The position numbers and the translations under genes are program-made. The notes under the pieces were generated by a model. It ran no database searches. It was not told the DNA's origin and was given only the letters and a program-made list of their open reading frames with translations. Shown one piece after another: positions 51,338 through 60,290 of a DNA stretch of 64,000 nucleotides; the first letter of the stretch is position 1, and each line of letters begins with the position of its first letter. The stretch spans positions 496,001-560,000 of the forward strand of contig NZ_CP032685.1 of the NCBI RefSeq assembly GCF_003627795.1. The letters are read 5' to 3'. This stretch comes from Rhizobium sp. CCGE531 (GTDB taxonomy: Bacteria; Pseudomonadota; Alphaproteobacteria; Rhizobiales; Rhizobiaceae).

Positions 51338-52519
51338 ATGAACGAGACCCCGAGATTCGATGCCTACAGACACGCCATTCCGGATGCGTTGATGCCGCCT
51401 CGCGACGATCCCTTCGATGCGGCGGTGCCGCCGATCTACCAGACATCTCTCTTCCTGTTCGATAGCTACAAGGAACTGGAGGATGTCTTTGCCGGCCGCT
51501 CGAAGAAGCCTATCTACTCGCGGGGCGATAATCCGACCGTGCAGCTTCTGGAGCGCAGGATCGCCGAGATGGAAGGCGCGGAGGAAGCGCGCGCCTTTTC
51601 GAGCGGCATGGGCGCCATCGCGGCGGCGATCCTCGCTTTCGTCGGGCCGGGCGACCGCATCGTCACCGTGCGGCACGTCTATAGTGACGCTTTCCGCTTC
51701 TTCGAAAAGGTTCTGAAGCGCTTCGGTATCGTCGTCGACTATATCGATGGCACGGACACGGAAGCGATGATCGCAGCGCTTCCCGGCGCCAAGCTTGCCT
51801 ATCTCGAAAACCCGACCTCGATGGTTTTCGAGCTGCAGGATCTGACCGCCATCGCCGAGGCGGCACGCCGTCATGGTGTCGTGACGATGGTTGACAACTC
51901 CTGGGCAACGCCGCTCTACCAGAAGCCGCTCTCCGTGGGTGTCGATATCGTCATTCACGCCGCGTCGAAATATCTCGGCGGGCAGAGCGACACCGTGGCC
52001 GGCCTCGTCGTCGGCTCCAAGGCGCATATCGATCGCATCAACAGCGAAATCTACCCCTATACGGGCGCGAAGCTCGCCCCTTTCGAGGCATGGCTTGTCC
52101 TACGCAATCTCGAGACCCTGCCATTCCGAATGCGCCATCATCATGAAGCCGGCCTCGAAGTGGCATCCTGGCTGCAGGCGCATGGGGACGTGACCAATGT
52201 CATGCATCCGGCACTCGGTGATCATCCCGGAAAGTGCACCTTCAGCGGCTTCGGAGGGCTGTTTTCCTTCGAGGTTTCCGACCGCATCGACATCGCCGAT
52301 TTCGTCGACGCACTGCGCCTCATCCGCATCGGCGTGAGCTGGGGTGGGCCGGAAAGCCTGGTGGTGCCGGCCAAAGCTGCGCTCAGCATCTCGCCAGAGA
52401 CCAATGTCTTCGCGCGCTTCGGCGTCAGCGACCGCACGATCCGCCTGAATGTCGGGCTCCACGCGGCAAAGGACGTCATTGCCGATCTCGAGCAGGCGCT
52501 CACGGCAGCGAAGCGCTAG
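51338..52519 (+). CDS. Cys/Met-metabolism-type PLP enzyme (cystathionine lyase/synthase fold)
   Basis: A 393-residue enzyme from MNETPRFDAY, with AGGA just upstream; the frame is open for 107 codons before it, inside the MATE gene. The fold-type I PLP family signature is complete: SRGDNPTVQLLERRIAEMEG, FSSGMGAIAAAILAF, MVDNSWATPLYQKPL and the Schiff-base Lys in HAASKYLGGQSD. Close relatives catalyse beta-elimination of cystathionine or gamma-replacement on activated homoserine. In a siderophore operon it may make a non-standard amino acid building block rather than serve methionine metabolism. The reaction cannot be chosen from the sequence. Confidence 0.88.
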   Translation: MNETPRFDAYRHAIPDALMPPRDDPFDAAVPPIYQTSLFLFDSYKELEDVFAGRSKKPIYSRGDNPTVQLLERRIAEMEGAEEARAFSSGMGAIAAAILAFVGPGDRIVTVRHVYSDAFRFFEKVLKRFGIVVDYIDGTDTEAMIAALPGAKLAYLENPTSMVFELQDLTAIAEAARRHGVVTMVDNSWATPLYQKPLSVGVDIVIHAASKYLGGQSDTVAGLVVGSKAHIDRINSEIYPYTGAKLAPFEAWLVLRNLETLPFRMRHHHEAGLEVASWLQAHGDVTNVMHPALGDHPGKCTFSGFGGLFSFEVSDRIDIADFVDALRLIRIGVSWGGPESLVVPAKAALSISPETNVFARFGVSDRTIRLNVGLHAAKDVIADLEQALTAAKR

Positions 52520-52547
52520 CCAGCCTCCGTGCTTTTATATCGCAAGG

Positions 52548-52576
52548 TGGGTGGAGTGGCACTGTCGCTCCGCCCA
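52548..52576 (+). terminator. Intercistronic hairpin before the decarboxylase gene
   Basis: TGGGTGGAG (52548-52556) and CTCCGCCCA (52568-52576) pair over 9 positions with one G-T wobble. No T-run follows, so it may be a processing or attenuation stem within the operon rather than a stop. Confidence 0.4.
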
Positions 52577-52625
52577 TACTATTATTCATCGTTGATCTAT
52601 TCCCGCCCTGACCGATTGAGACAAG

Positions 52626-53870
52626 ATGACTATTCCTTCCAATGAAACACTGAGCGCGCTTGCCGGCGAATATGGAACGCCGCTCTGGATCTACGATGCC
52701 GCTGCGATCCGTCGCCGTATTGCGCAACTCTCCGCCTTCGACGTCGTTCGCTACGCACAGAAAGCCTGTTCGAACATTCATATCTTGCGGGAAATGCGCA
52801 AGGTGGGCGTGCGGGTCGATGCCGTCTCGCTAGGCGAGATCGAGCGAGCGATGCGGGCCGGCTTCGTCGCTGGTAGCGTGTCGGGCGCGGCGGAGCTGGT
52901 CTTCACCGCCGACGTCTTCGACCGACCGACCCTTGATCGCGTCGTTGCCGACAAGGTCGAGGTGAATATCGGCTCCATCGACATGCTGCATCAGCTCGGC
53001 GAACGCTCGCCTGGCCATAGAGTCTGGCTGCGCATCAATCCCGGTTTTGGACATGGCCATAGCAAGAAGACCAATACCGGTGGCGAAAGCAGCAAGCACG
53101 GCATCTGGTTCGGGCAATTGCAGGAGGCCGTGGCGCTGACGCGGCAATATTCCCTGACGCTGGTCGGCCTGCATATGCATATCGGCTCCGGCGTCGATTA
53201 TGGGCACCTGCAGCGCGTCTGCGGCGCGATGGTCGGTTTCTGTCGCGAGCTTGGTGTCGATATCGAGGCGATCTCGGCCGGCGGCGGTCTTTCCGTGCCC
53301 TACAGAGAGGGTGAGGAGGAGATCGATCCCGCTCATTATTTCTCGCTTTGGGATGCGGCACGACGCGAGATCGAAACGCATTTCGGCCATCCGATCCGGC
53401 TGGAGATCGAGCCGGGACGCTTCCTGACCGCGGATTCCGGCGTATTGCTTGCCGAGGTGAGGGCCGTTAAGATGATGGGCCGCAACCGCTTCGTGCTGGT
53501 CGATGCCGGTTTCAGCGATCTTGCCCGACCGGCCATGTATGGCAGCTATCACCACATTTCGGTGATCCCGGGCAAGACACCTCGCAATGCCGCGGGCGCA
53601 ATCTTCCCGAGCGTCGTCGCAGGTCCCCTTTGCGAATCCGGCGACGTCTTCACGCAGACGGATTCCGGCACGGTCGAAACGCGCGATCTGCCCGAAACCC
53701 ATGTCGGCGATTATCTCGTGTTCCACGGCGCCGGCGCCTATGGGGCGACGATGTCGTCGAACTACAACAGCCGCCTCTATGCACCTGAGGTCCTTGTCGA
53801 CGACGAGACACATCGATTGATCCGCAGGCGCCAGACATTTGACGAACTGCTGGCGCTGGAAGGCAACTAA
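52626..53870 (+). CDS. lysA: Diaminopimelate decarboxylase, E. coli LysA type
   Basis: A 414-residue fold-type III PLP decarboxylase. The PLP Lys is in RYAQKACSN, and HMHIGSGVDYGHLQRVCGAM, AISAGGGLSVPYREG, EIEPGRFLTA, PLCESGDVFTQ and GAYGATMSSNYNSR follow in order. These blocks match the E. coli LysA enzyme strikingly well. It converts meso-diaminopimelate to L-lysine. Its place between a PLP enzyme and a P450 gene in the siderophore operon suggests a dedicated lysine supply for the N-hydroxylase. Decarboxylation of another D-configured amino acid is an alternative. Confidence 0.88.
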   Translation: MTIPSNETLSALAGEYGTPLWIYDAAAIRRRIAQLSAFDVVRYAQKACSNIHILREMRKVGVRVDAVSLGEIERAMRAGFVAGSVSGAAELVFTADVFDRPTLDRVVADKVEVNIGSIDMLHQLGERSPGHRVWLRINPGFGHGHSKKTNTGGESSKHGIWFGQLQEAVALTRQYSLTLVGLHMHIGSGVDYGHLQRVCGAMVGFCRELGVDIEAISAGGGLSVPYREGEEEIDPAHYFSLWDAARREIETHFGHPIRLEIEPGRFLTADSGVLLAEVRAVKMMGRNRFVLVDAGFSDLARPAMYGSYHHISVIPGKTPRNAAGAIFPSVVAGPLCESGDVFTQTDSGTVETRDLPETHVGDYLVFHGAGAYGATMSSNYNSRLYAPEVLVDDETHRLIRRRQTFDELLALEGN

Positions 53871-53954
53871 GCAACAGTATTCGAATCCAAGGTCGAAAAA
53901 GGGATCCCGGTTCGCGGAAGCGGGGCTTTTCCATGGTTGTGAAATGAATATAGT

Positions 53955-53990
53955 GATGGCGACCAAGCGTCGTGACGCCTGGTCGCCATC
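53955..53990 (+). terminator. Long hairpin between the decarboxylase and P450 genes
   Basis: GATGGCGACCA (53955-53965) pairs perfectly with TGGTCGCCATC (53980-53990), and the inner AGCGTC/GACGCC extends the stem with one mismatch, leaving a 2-base loop. There is no T-run. It encloses a GTG (53972) that is an unlikely start of the P450 gene. It probably separates or tunes expression of the two halves of the operon. Confidence 0.55.
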
Positions 53991-54031
53991 ACACCGTCAC
54001 CGGCCGCAAGGCGCGAAAGTTCTGCACCGAT

Positions 54032-55453
54032 ATGCTGGCCTGGCTTGATCAGAAGACCGAAATCGTCGAACACGCCGATCACTCGTCACGATATTTCGAG
54101 CCTGCGCACGCCGCCTATTATAGCGGCAGGCCGGGCCAACCGCTGAAGCTCATGCTGCAGGCGCGCAGCGATTTCCTGTCGATCTGGCGCCGCGCGGATT
54201 ACCGGGAGCATGTGGCGGAGTTCAAGCTTCTCGGCCGTCAGCTCATCATCGTCAATTCGCCGGATGCCATCCGCTATGTCGTTGCCAAACGGCACGAGAA
54301 TTTCGAGCGCAAGACGCCGCAAATGCGCCGCGCGCTGGAACATCTGCTGGGCGACGGGCTGTTCATTTCGGACAAGGAGACCTGGAAGCAACGCCGGCCG
54401 CTGGTTTCCGACATCGTGCACAAGAACCGCGTGCCGGCCTTTGGCGCGATCATGCAGACCACGGCAAGCGAGCTCGCCGACCGTTGGCAAAGCCTCGGGG
54501 AGGGCGCGGAAGTCAACGCCTTGTTCGAGATGGCAGGGCTGACGGCCGAAATCATTTCCCGCAGCGTCTTCGGCAATGATCTCGGCGAGGAAAGCGCCAA
54601 TGCCGTCACCGAAGGCTTTGCAAGCTATCAGTCCCTGGTCGATTCCATCAATCTCGGCTATTTCCTCGGCTTCGACGATGGGTTGCCGATCATCAAGACG
54701 CCGAGCTTGCGCCGGTCGGTCAAGCGCATTCACCGCATCATCGACCAGGTGATCGAAGATCATCTGGCCGGCAAGGGGGATAACAGCTCGATGGTCGAGC
54801 TTTTGATCCGCCGCCAGCAGCGCAATCCCGAGCTGAAGCTCGATGTCGTGGCGCTGCGAAACGAGGCGGCGACAATCTTCATGGCAGGCCACGAGACCAC
54901 CGCGGCGACCTTGACCTGGGCCTGGTATCTGCTCGCCGGCGCGCCCTGGGTCGAGGCGGCGGTTCACGCGGAAATAGAGGCTGTCTGCGGCGACCGCGTG
55001 CCGTCGATTGAAGACGTTGCCAAGCTCGACTGGTGCCGGGCCGTTATCGAGGAGACGTTGAGGCTCTATCCGCCGGTACCGATTTTGGCGCGACAGGCCG
55101 CCGAAGCTGATGAGATCGGCCATGTGAAGGTGCGCAAGGCAGCGCTCGTCCTAATCGTGCCATGGATACTGCATCGCACGGATTCACTTTTTCCCGAACC
55201 GCATCGGTTTCATCCCGAGCGCTTCCTGGGGGAAGCGCGCCCGACCCCCTACAGCTACATTCCTTTCGCAGCAGGCCCTCGCGTGTGTCCAGGTTTGCAG
55301 TTCGGCCTCACCGAGGCAATCCTTTGTCTGGCAATCCTCGCCCAACGCTTTCGTGTGCGTGTGAAGGATGGCCATAGTGTCCAGCCGCAATGCCGCCTGA
55401 CGCTGCGTCCGCGCGGCGGCATGCCCGTTACGCTGCATAGGCGGCAGGAATGA
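54032..55453 (+). CDS. Cytochrome P450
   Basis: A 473-residue P450 from MLAWLDQKTEIVEHADHSSR. A longer frame from GTG 53972 starts within a hairpin loop and is unlikely. The I-helix is FMAGHETTAATLTWAWYLL, the ExxR is EETLR (LRLYPPVPILARQA), and the heme Cys is in FAAGPRVCPGLQFG. It is a single-domain, soluble type that needs separate redox partners, none of which are in the window. The sequence style is that of bacterial fatty-acid or terpene hydroxylases. It is coupled to the next acyltransferase gene by ATGA, suggesting joint action on one lipid substrate. Confidence 0.9.
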   Translation: MLAWLDQKTEIVEHADHSSRYFEPAHAAYYSGRPGQPLKLMLQARSDFLSIWRRADYREHVAEFKLLGRQLIIVNSPDAIRYVVAKRHENFERKTPQMRRALEHLLGDGLFISDKETWKQRRPLVSDIVHKNRVPAFGAIMQTTASELADRWQSLGEGAEVNALFEMAGLTAEIISRSVFGNDLGEESANAVTEGFASYQSLVDSINLGYFLGFDDGLPIIKTPSLRRSVKRIHRIIDQVIEDHLAGKGDNSSMVELLIRRQQRNPELKLDVVALRNEAATIFMAGHETTAATLTWAWYLLAGAPWVEAAVHAEIEAVCGDRVPSIEDVAKLDWCRAVIEETLRLYPPVPILARQAAEADEIGHVKVRKAALVLIVPWILHRTDSLFPEPHRFHPERFLGEARPTPYSYIPFAAGPRVCPGLQFGLTEAILCLAILAQRFRVRVKDGHSVQPQCRLTLRPRGGMPVTLHRRQE

Positions 55454-56448
55454 CGAGCGGTGACGGGACGGGTAGGAAAGCTGCCGCCAGCAAGCGCAAG
55501 GCCTGGACCTATGAGCCGCCGAAGGCTCCTTCGGTTGCGGATTTCCGGGCTGGCGGCGATCGGCGCGGGGCGTTCCTGTGCTACTGGCTTTATGAAAATA
55601 TCGACAACGCCATCGATCTCTTCTTCTATTTCGCCTTCATGCTTCTGCCCGCCGCAGCCTGCTCCGCCCTCGGCGGCTGGCTCGGGCGGATTCTCGCGCC
55701 GCGTTCCCACAAAGGAGCTTATGCGCGCGCCGCGGCGAACCTGAAGATGATAAGACCCGAGCTTGGCGATGACGAGCTCAAGAGGCTTCTCGATGCCTAT
55801 GCCGATTCGCAAGGCCGGCAGATGGCGGAATACTCCGTCGTGCCGAGGTTGGCGCGGCGCCATGCCCGCAAGATCGGTACGGAGGGAATGGTCGAGCGCT
55901 GCTCCGAAGGCCCCGTCATCTTCATCGCGCCGCATATCAGCAATTGGGAGGTGCTCTGGCATTGCCTTCTCGACATGGGGCTTGCGATCACCATGAACTA
56001 CGATCCGCCCAAACGCCGCTCACGCCACTACATCGTCAATCGCCTGCGCAAGAGCGCCGGCCTCGGCATCCTGAAACCCGGCCGCAGCTTCGTGCGCCCG
56101 GCGCTTCGGATCCTGGAAAACGGCGGCAACTTGCTGATCTTTTGTGATGAAGGCTTCAATGGATACATTCGCGCACCCTTCTTTGGGCAGCCGGCGCATC
56201 TTGAAGGCAATTATGCTCTCGTCGCGCGCATGGCGCGGAAGACGAATGCGCTAATATATCCGGTGTTCATGGTGCGGGAAAATGGATCACGTTTTGTGTT
56301 GCGGGTGCTGGAGCCGTTTAGATTGCATGAAAGAGACACTACCGAAGGGTGGGATATTGAGGACGTAGAACGCTTGAACGCGGTGATCGAGCCGATGGTG
56401 CGGGAGCATCCGGAGCAATGGTATTTCGTGGATAATCGACCACAATAA
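55450..56448 (+). CDS. Lysophospholipid/lipid A acyltransferase-like protein (LpxL family)
   Basis: A 332-residue protein of the LpxL/HtrB-like family. One hydrophobic helix is near residue 55-80 (FFYFAFMLLPAAACSALGGW). The catalytic HX4E motif is in IAPHISNWEVLWH, followed by ILKPGRSFVRPALRILENGG and the FGQPAHLEGNYALVARMARK block of the acyl pocket. Family members transfer acyl chains from acyl-carrier protein or CoA to a membrane-bound acceptor. Its start lies in the P450 stop. In this context a siderophore lipid tail is possible; ordinary lipid A or ornithine-lipid modification is the alternative. Confidence 0.82.
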   Translation: MTSGDGTGRKAAASKRKAWTYEPPKAPSVADFRAGGDRRGAFLCYWLYENIDNAIDLFFYFAFMLLPAAACSALGGWLGRILAPRSHKGAYARAAANLKMIRPELGDDELKRLLDAYADSQGRQMAEYSVVPRLARRHARKIGTEGMVERCSEGPVIFIAPHISNWEVLWHCLLDMGLAITMNYDPPKRRSRHYIVNRLRKSAGLGILKPGRSFVRPALRILENGGNLLIFCDEGFNGYIRAPFFGQPAHLEGNYALVARMARKTNALIYPVFMVRENGSRFVLRVLEPFRLHERDTTEGWDIEDVERLNAVIEPMVREHPEQWYFVDNRPQ

Positions 56449-56736
56449 GGAACCGAGATAATATCTTTACTTGCGATGGGCGGCAGATTGATAGGGCCAT
56501 CCTGGCCTGTTTTGGAAAGCCAATCAGCGATTGAGGTCGTGGGTTGTATTCTTTGGCTTAGTGGGTTGAAGCGTGATTACGCCTAAGCTAATTATCGGCG
56601 GGAAGATTGAGTGTAGTGTCTAGATGAGTTCTGCTTTATTTTCGTCGCAGGACGATTTTTCAGCCGTGGCATGTCTCGGGGGCATAAGCACCACGATGTC
56701 TATTTAATCATAAATTAAAGCGAAAATGGATTTTAA
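56449..56736. other. A+T-rich gap, probable end of the siderophore operon and rfb promoter
   Basis: These 288 bases contain a weak terminator (next entry) and an increasingly A+T-rich stretch up to rfbB. No gene is supportable. A promoter for the rfb operon is expected in the last 100 bases, but I cannot define its -35/-10. Confidence 0.4.
56495..56513 (+). terminator. Weak rho-independent terminator after the LpxL-like gene
   Basis: GGCCA (56495-56499), loop TCC, TGGCC (56503-56507), then TGTTTT. The stem is short but the geometry and orientation fit the end of the siderophore operon, 47 bases after the stop. Confidence 0.45.
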
Positions 56737-57804
56737 ATGACGATATTGGTTTCCGGAGGGGCCGGGTTTATTGGCGGAAACTTCGTCATTGAATGGCTTG
56801 ATCGGCATGACGAGAAGGTCATCAATCTCGACAAGCTGACCTACGCCGGCAATCTGGGGACGTTGAGAGGATTGAAGGGCGACAATCGACACGTGTTCGT
56901 GCGGGGCGATATCGGCGACCGCGATCTGATGAGCGATTTACTATCGCTTCACAAGCCGCGTGCGGTCATTAATTTCGCAGCCGAAAGTCATGTCGACCGA
57001 TCCATTCACGGACCCGGCGATTTTATCCAGACGAATATCGTCGGCACCTTCAATTTGCTGGAATCGGTCCGCGGCTACTGGAGTGATTTGCCAGACGAGG
57101 AGAAGCGGGGCTTTCGCTTTCTTCACGTTTCGACCGACGAGGTCTATGGCACGTTGTCCAAGGACGATGCGCCGTTCAACGAGCTCAATCGCTATGAGCC
57201 GAACAGTCCCTATTCCGCCAGCAAGGCGGCCTCGGATCATCTGGTTCGCGCCTGGCACCACACCTATGGGCTGCCGGTGTTGACGACGAATTGCAGCAAT
57301 AATTACGGCCCGTACCATTTTCCCGAAAAGCTGATCCCGCTGGTGATCCTGAACGCTCTCTCGGGCAAAAGCCTTCCCATCTATGGCGACGGCCAGCAAA
57401 TCCGGGACTGGCTTTATGTCAGGGATCATTGCAGTGCCATCCGGCGCGTGCTGGAAGCCGGTAGGGTCGGCGAGACCTATAATGTCGGCGGCTGGAACGA
57501 GAAGCCCAATCTCGATGTCGTCCACACCATCTGCGCGATCCTCGATGAGCTGCGGCCGAAGGCGGATGGTGGCCGCTACAGCGATCAGATCGTCTTCGTG
57601 AAGGATCGGCCCGGCCACGATCGTCGTTACGCGATCGATGCGCGCAAACTCGAGCGCGAGCTCGGCTGGAAACCGCAGGAGACGTTCGAGACCGGCATTC
57701 GCAAGACGATCGAGTGGTATCTCGGAAACCAGGACTGGGTGGGCAACGTTACGAGTGGCGCCTATCGCGAATGGGTCGATAGGCAATATGAGGTGCAGCT
57801 GTGA
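56737..57804 (+). CDS. rfbB: dTDP-glucose 4,6-dehydratase
   Basis: A 355-residue extended short-chain dehydrogenase. The NAD site [11 protein letters not shown] (from residue 6) lies at the N-terminus; STDEVYG carries the catalytic Asp and Glu, and [10 protein letters not shown] the catalytic Tyr and Lys. [17 protein letters not shown] is diagnostic for RmlB. It makes dTDP-4-keto-6-deoxyglucose, the second step to dTDP-L-rhamnose. It opens a complete rfbBDAC set and overlaps rfbD by GTGA (57801-57804). Confidence 0.96.
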   Translation: MTILVSGGAGFIGGNFVIEWLDRHDEKVINLDKLTYAGNLGTLRGLKGDNRHVFVRGDIGDRDLMSDLLSLHKPRAVINFAAESHVDRSIHGPGDFIQTNIVGTFNLLESVRGYWSDLPDEEKRGFRFLHVSTDEVYGTLSKDDAPFNELNRYEPNSPYSASKAASDHLVRAWHHTYGLPVLTTNCSNNYGPYHFPEKLIPLVILNALSGKSLPIYGDGQQIRDWLYVRDHCSAIRRVLEAGRVGETYNVGGWNEKPNLDVVHTICAILDELRPKADGGRYSDQIVFVKDRPGHDRRYAIDARKLERELGWKPQETFETGIRKTIEWYLGNQDWVGNVTSGAYREWVDRQYEVQL

Positions 57805-58703
57805 GCAGGATTCTGGTCACGGGCGCCAACGGGCAGGTGGGTTTCGAGCTGCAGCGCTCGCTTGCGACTTTGGGTAATGTGATGGCCCTAACCCGTGCTG
57901 AAATGGATCTTGTCAGTGAGGCAAGTATCCTTGCGGCCCTTCAGGAACATAAGCCGCATGTCATCGTCAATCCGGCTGCTTATACGGCGGTAGATCGCGC
58001 CGAAAGCGACGCAGAGCAGGCGATGGCGGTCAATGCCGCTGCGCCGGGGATCATGGCGCGCTGGGCGGCTGACAATGGCGCCTTGCTTGTGCATTACTCG
58101 ACGGACTATGTGTTCGACGGCACCAAAGTAGCTCCTTATGTGGAAGGGGATACCATCAATCCGCAGTCCGTTTATGGCGAAAGCAAGTGGCGGGGGGAGG
58201 AGGCCGTGCGCGCCGCTGGTGCCGCTCATGTGATCCTGCGGACGAGCTGGGTCTATGGCCATCACGGCAGCAATTTCCTGAAGACCATCCTTCGGCTGGC
58301 GCAGGAGCGGGACACGCTGAATGTCGTTGCCGATCAGGTGGGAGCGCCGACATCGGCAGCTCTTATTGCTGATGTCACGCGCGCCGTCCTAGAGCGCATG
58401 GTTGGTTCGGGAGCACCAGAAGATTTCTCGGGATCTTACCATTTGACTGCACAGGGCAGCACGTCGTGGCATGGTTATGCGGCGCATATCCTTCGCGAGG
58501 CGTTGGCCGGAAACTTCAAGCTTGCGCTTTCCCGTGAAGCGCTCAAGCCCATTTGGACCGCGGAATATCCGGCTCCCGCGAAGCGTCCGGCCAACTCAAG
58601 GCTGGATTGCGCAAAGCTTATGCAGCGCTTCGGAATTACCCTGCCGGCATGGCAGGAGGGTGTCAGCGACGTTGTAGCAAGGTTGCGGCCCGCAGCGAAT
58701 TGA
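57801..58703 (+). CDS. rfbD: dTDP-4-dehydrorhamnose reductase
   Basis: A 300-residue reductase that begins with GTG within the rfbB stop. It has the NADPH site [10 protein letters not shown], the [12 protein letters not shown] block with conserved residues, YSTDYVFDG and the catalytic YGESKWRGE (Tyr and Lys). It performs the last reduction to dTDP-L-rhamnose. Length and motifs are normal. Confidence 0.95.
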   Translation: MSRILVTGANGQVGFELQRSLATLGNVMALTRAEMDLVSEASILAALQEHKPHVIVNPAAYTAVDRAESDAEQAMAVNAAAPGIMARWAADNGALLVHYSTDYVFDGTKVAPYVEGDTINPQSVYGESKWRGEEAVRAAGAAHVILRTSWVYGHHGSNFLKTILRLAQERDTLNVVADQVGAPTSAALIADVTRAVLERMVGSGAPEDFSGSYHLTAQGSTSWHGYAAHILREALAGNFKLALSREALKPIWTAEYPAPAKRPANSRLDCAKLMQRFGITLPAWQEGVSDVVARLRPAAN

Positions 58704-58785
58704 CGACCGAGAGATATTGTAGCGGCTCGGGTCATGATCGATGGGCCGGGTAGATGTGGACCGAAGGAAACGAGACGCTGAATCC

Positions 58786-59673
58786 ATGAAGAAAGCACGC
58801 AAAGGCATCATACTTGCAGGCGGGTCGGGAACGCGCCTTTATCCGGTGACGCTCGCAGTCAGCAAGCAGCTCCTGCCGATCTACGACAAGCCGATGATCT
58901 ACTACCCGCTGACGACCCTGATGCTGGCTGGTATCCGTGAGATCCTCATCATCTCGACACCGCAGGATACGCCCCGTTTCGAGCAATTGCTCGGTGATGG
59001 CAGTCAATGGGGGATCGAGCTCAGCTATGCGGTTCAACCGAGCCCGGATGGTCTCGCACAGGCGTTCCTGATTGGCGAGGGATTCCTGGATGGTGCCCCG
59101 TCCGCCCTGGTGCTGGGGGACAATATCTTCTACGGACATGATTTTACCCGGCTCCTTCACGAGGCGAGTGACAAGGAAACCGGAGCCACCGTTTTTGCCT
59201 ATCACGTGCAGGACCCAGATCGATACGGTGTCGTTGAGTTCGATGAGAAGGGGCGGGCCATCAGCCTGGAGGAAAAGCCCAAGCTGCCGAAGAGCAATTA
59301 TGCCGTCACCGGCCTTTATTTTTATGATGAAAGTGTCGTCGAGGTCGCGAAATCTATCCGCCCTTCGCCGCGCGGGGAGTTGGAAATAACCGATGTCAAC
59401 GTTCATTATCTGAAAGCTGGACAGCTAGATGTGCAGACCATGGGGCGCGGCTATGCTTGGCTTGATACCGGGACGCACGAATCCATGCTGGAGGCGAGCC
59501 AATACATTGCGACCATCGAAAACCGGCAGGGCCTGAAGGTCGCCTGCCCGGAGGAGATTGCCTATCGCAGCGGCTGGATCGACGCGTCTAAGGTCGAGGC
59601 GCTGGCGCTCCCGCTTAAGAAGAATGCGTACGGGCAATATCTTCTGGGAATCCTGCGTGAACAGATATTCTAG
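58786..59673 (+). CDS. rfbA: Glucose-1-phosphate thymidylyltransferase
   Basis: A 295-residue nucleotidyltransferase from [20 protein letters not shown]; 15 more codons are open upstream. The activation motif [20 protein letters not shown] and the conserved [11 protein letters not shown] are intact, as is [20 protein letters not shown]. It makes dTDP-glucose, the first step of the rhamnose pathway. It follows rfbD after 82 bases and completes a usual rhizobial order. Confidence 0.95.
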   Translation: MKKARKGIILAGGSGTRLYPVTLAVSKQLLPIYDKPMIYYPLTTLMLAGIREILIISTPQDTPRFEQLLGDGSQWGIELSYAVQPSPDGLAQAFLIGEGFLDGAPSALVLGDNIFYGHDFTRLLHEASDKETGATVFAYHVQDPDRYGVVEFDEKGRAISLEEKPKLPKSNYAVTGLYFYDESVVEVAKSIRPSPRGELEITDVNVHYLKAGQLDVQTMGRGYAWLDTGTHESMLEASQYIATIENRQGLKVACPEEIAYRSGWIDASKVEALALPLKKNAYGQYLLGILREQIF

Positions 59674-59736
59674 CCAAGCCGTAGTGGCTGTCATGCCACT
59701 TGCCACCGAATGTTATCAATAGAAGCAGGAAGAAGA

Positions 59737-60285
59737 ATGAAAGCGATCGATACCGCCATTCCGGACGTCAAGATCATCGAGCCCACGGTGTTTGCCGACG
59801 ATCGCGGCTTCTTCTTTGAAAGCTTCAGCAAGGTGAAGTTCGAGACGGCGATAGGGCGATCCGCCGATTTCTTGCAGGACAATCACAGCCGATCCGGAAA
59901 GGGTGTTCTGCGCGGGCTGCATTACCAGCTGCCGCCGCATACGCAGGCCAAGCTCGTGCGGGTCGTGGTCGGCGAAGTCTATGACGTCGCCGTCGACATC
60001 AGGAAATCTTCGCCGACATTCGGGCAATGGGTCGGCGTGCTCTTATCAGAAGAAAATAAGCGCCAGCTTTGGATCCCGGAAGGATTTGCTCACGGCTTCC
60101 TGACGCTGAGCGACCATGTGGAATTCCTCTATAAGACCACCGATTACTATGCGCCCGAAAGCGATCGCGGCATTCGCTGGGATGATCCGCAAATTGGCAT
60201 CGACTGGAGATCTGCGGATATCCTGGCGCTCTCCCCAAAGGATCAGCGCCAGCCTCTGCTCGCCGATGCAGACACCTTCGAGTAA
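59737..60285 (+). CDS. rfbC: dTDP-4-dehydrorhamnose 3,5-epimerase
   Basis: A 182-residue cupin epimerase. I place the start at MKAIDTAIPDVKIIEP, with GGAAGAAG directly before it; 9 codons are open upstream. The active-site His lies in GVLRGLHYQLPPHTQAKLVR and the Tyr in EFLYKTTDYYAPESDRGIRW. It completes dTDP-L-rhamnose synthesis, which would feed O-antigen or exopolysaccharide transferases such as those in the polysaccharide island. Confidence 0.95.
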   Translation: MKAIDTAIPDVKIIEPTVFADDRGFFFESFSKVKFETAIGRSADFLQDNHSRSGKGVLRGLHYQLPPHTQAKLVRVVVGEVYDVAVDIRKSSPTFGQWVGVLLSEENKRQLWIPEGFAHGFLTLSDHVEFLYKTTDYYAPESDRGIRWDDPQIGIDWRSADILALSPKDQRQPLLADADTFE

Positions 60286-60290
60286 AGCAT

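Noticed and set aside
42424..53870. Identity as the vicibactin (vbs) cluster
   Set aside because: The N-hydroxylase, NRPS, acyltransferase and phosphopantetheinyl transferase fit, but no VbsL-like epimerase or VbsC-like acetylase is present and several extra enzymes are.
53972..54031. P450 start at GTG 53972
   Set aside because: The codon lies in the loop region of a strong hairpin and the added residues are basic and unlike a P450 N-terminus.
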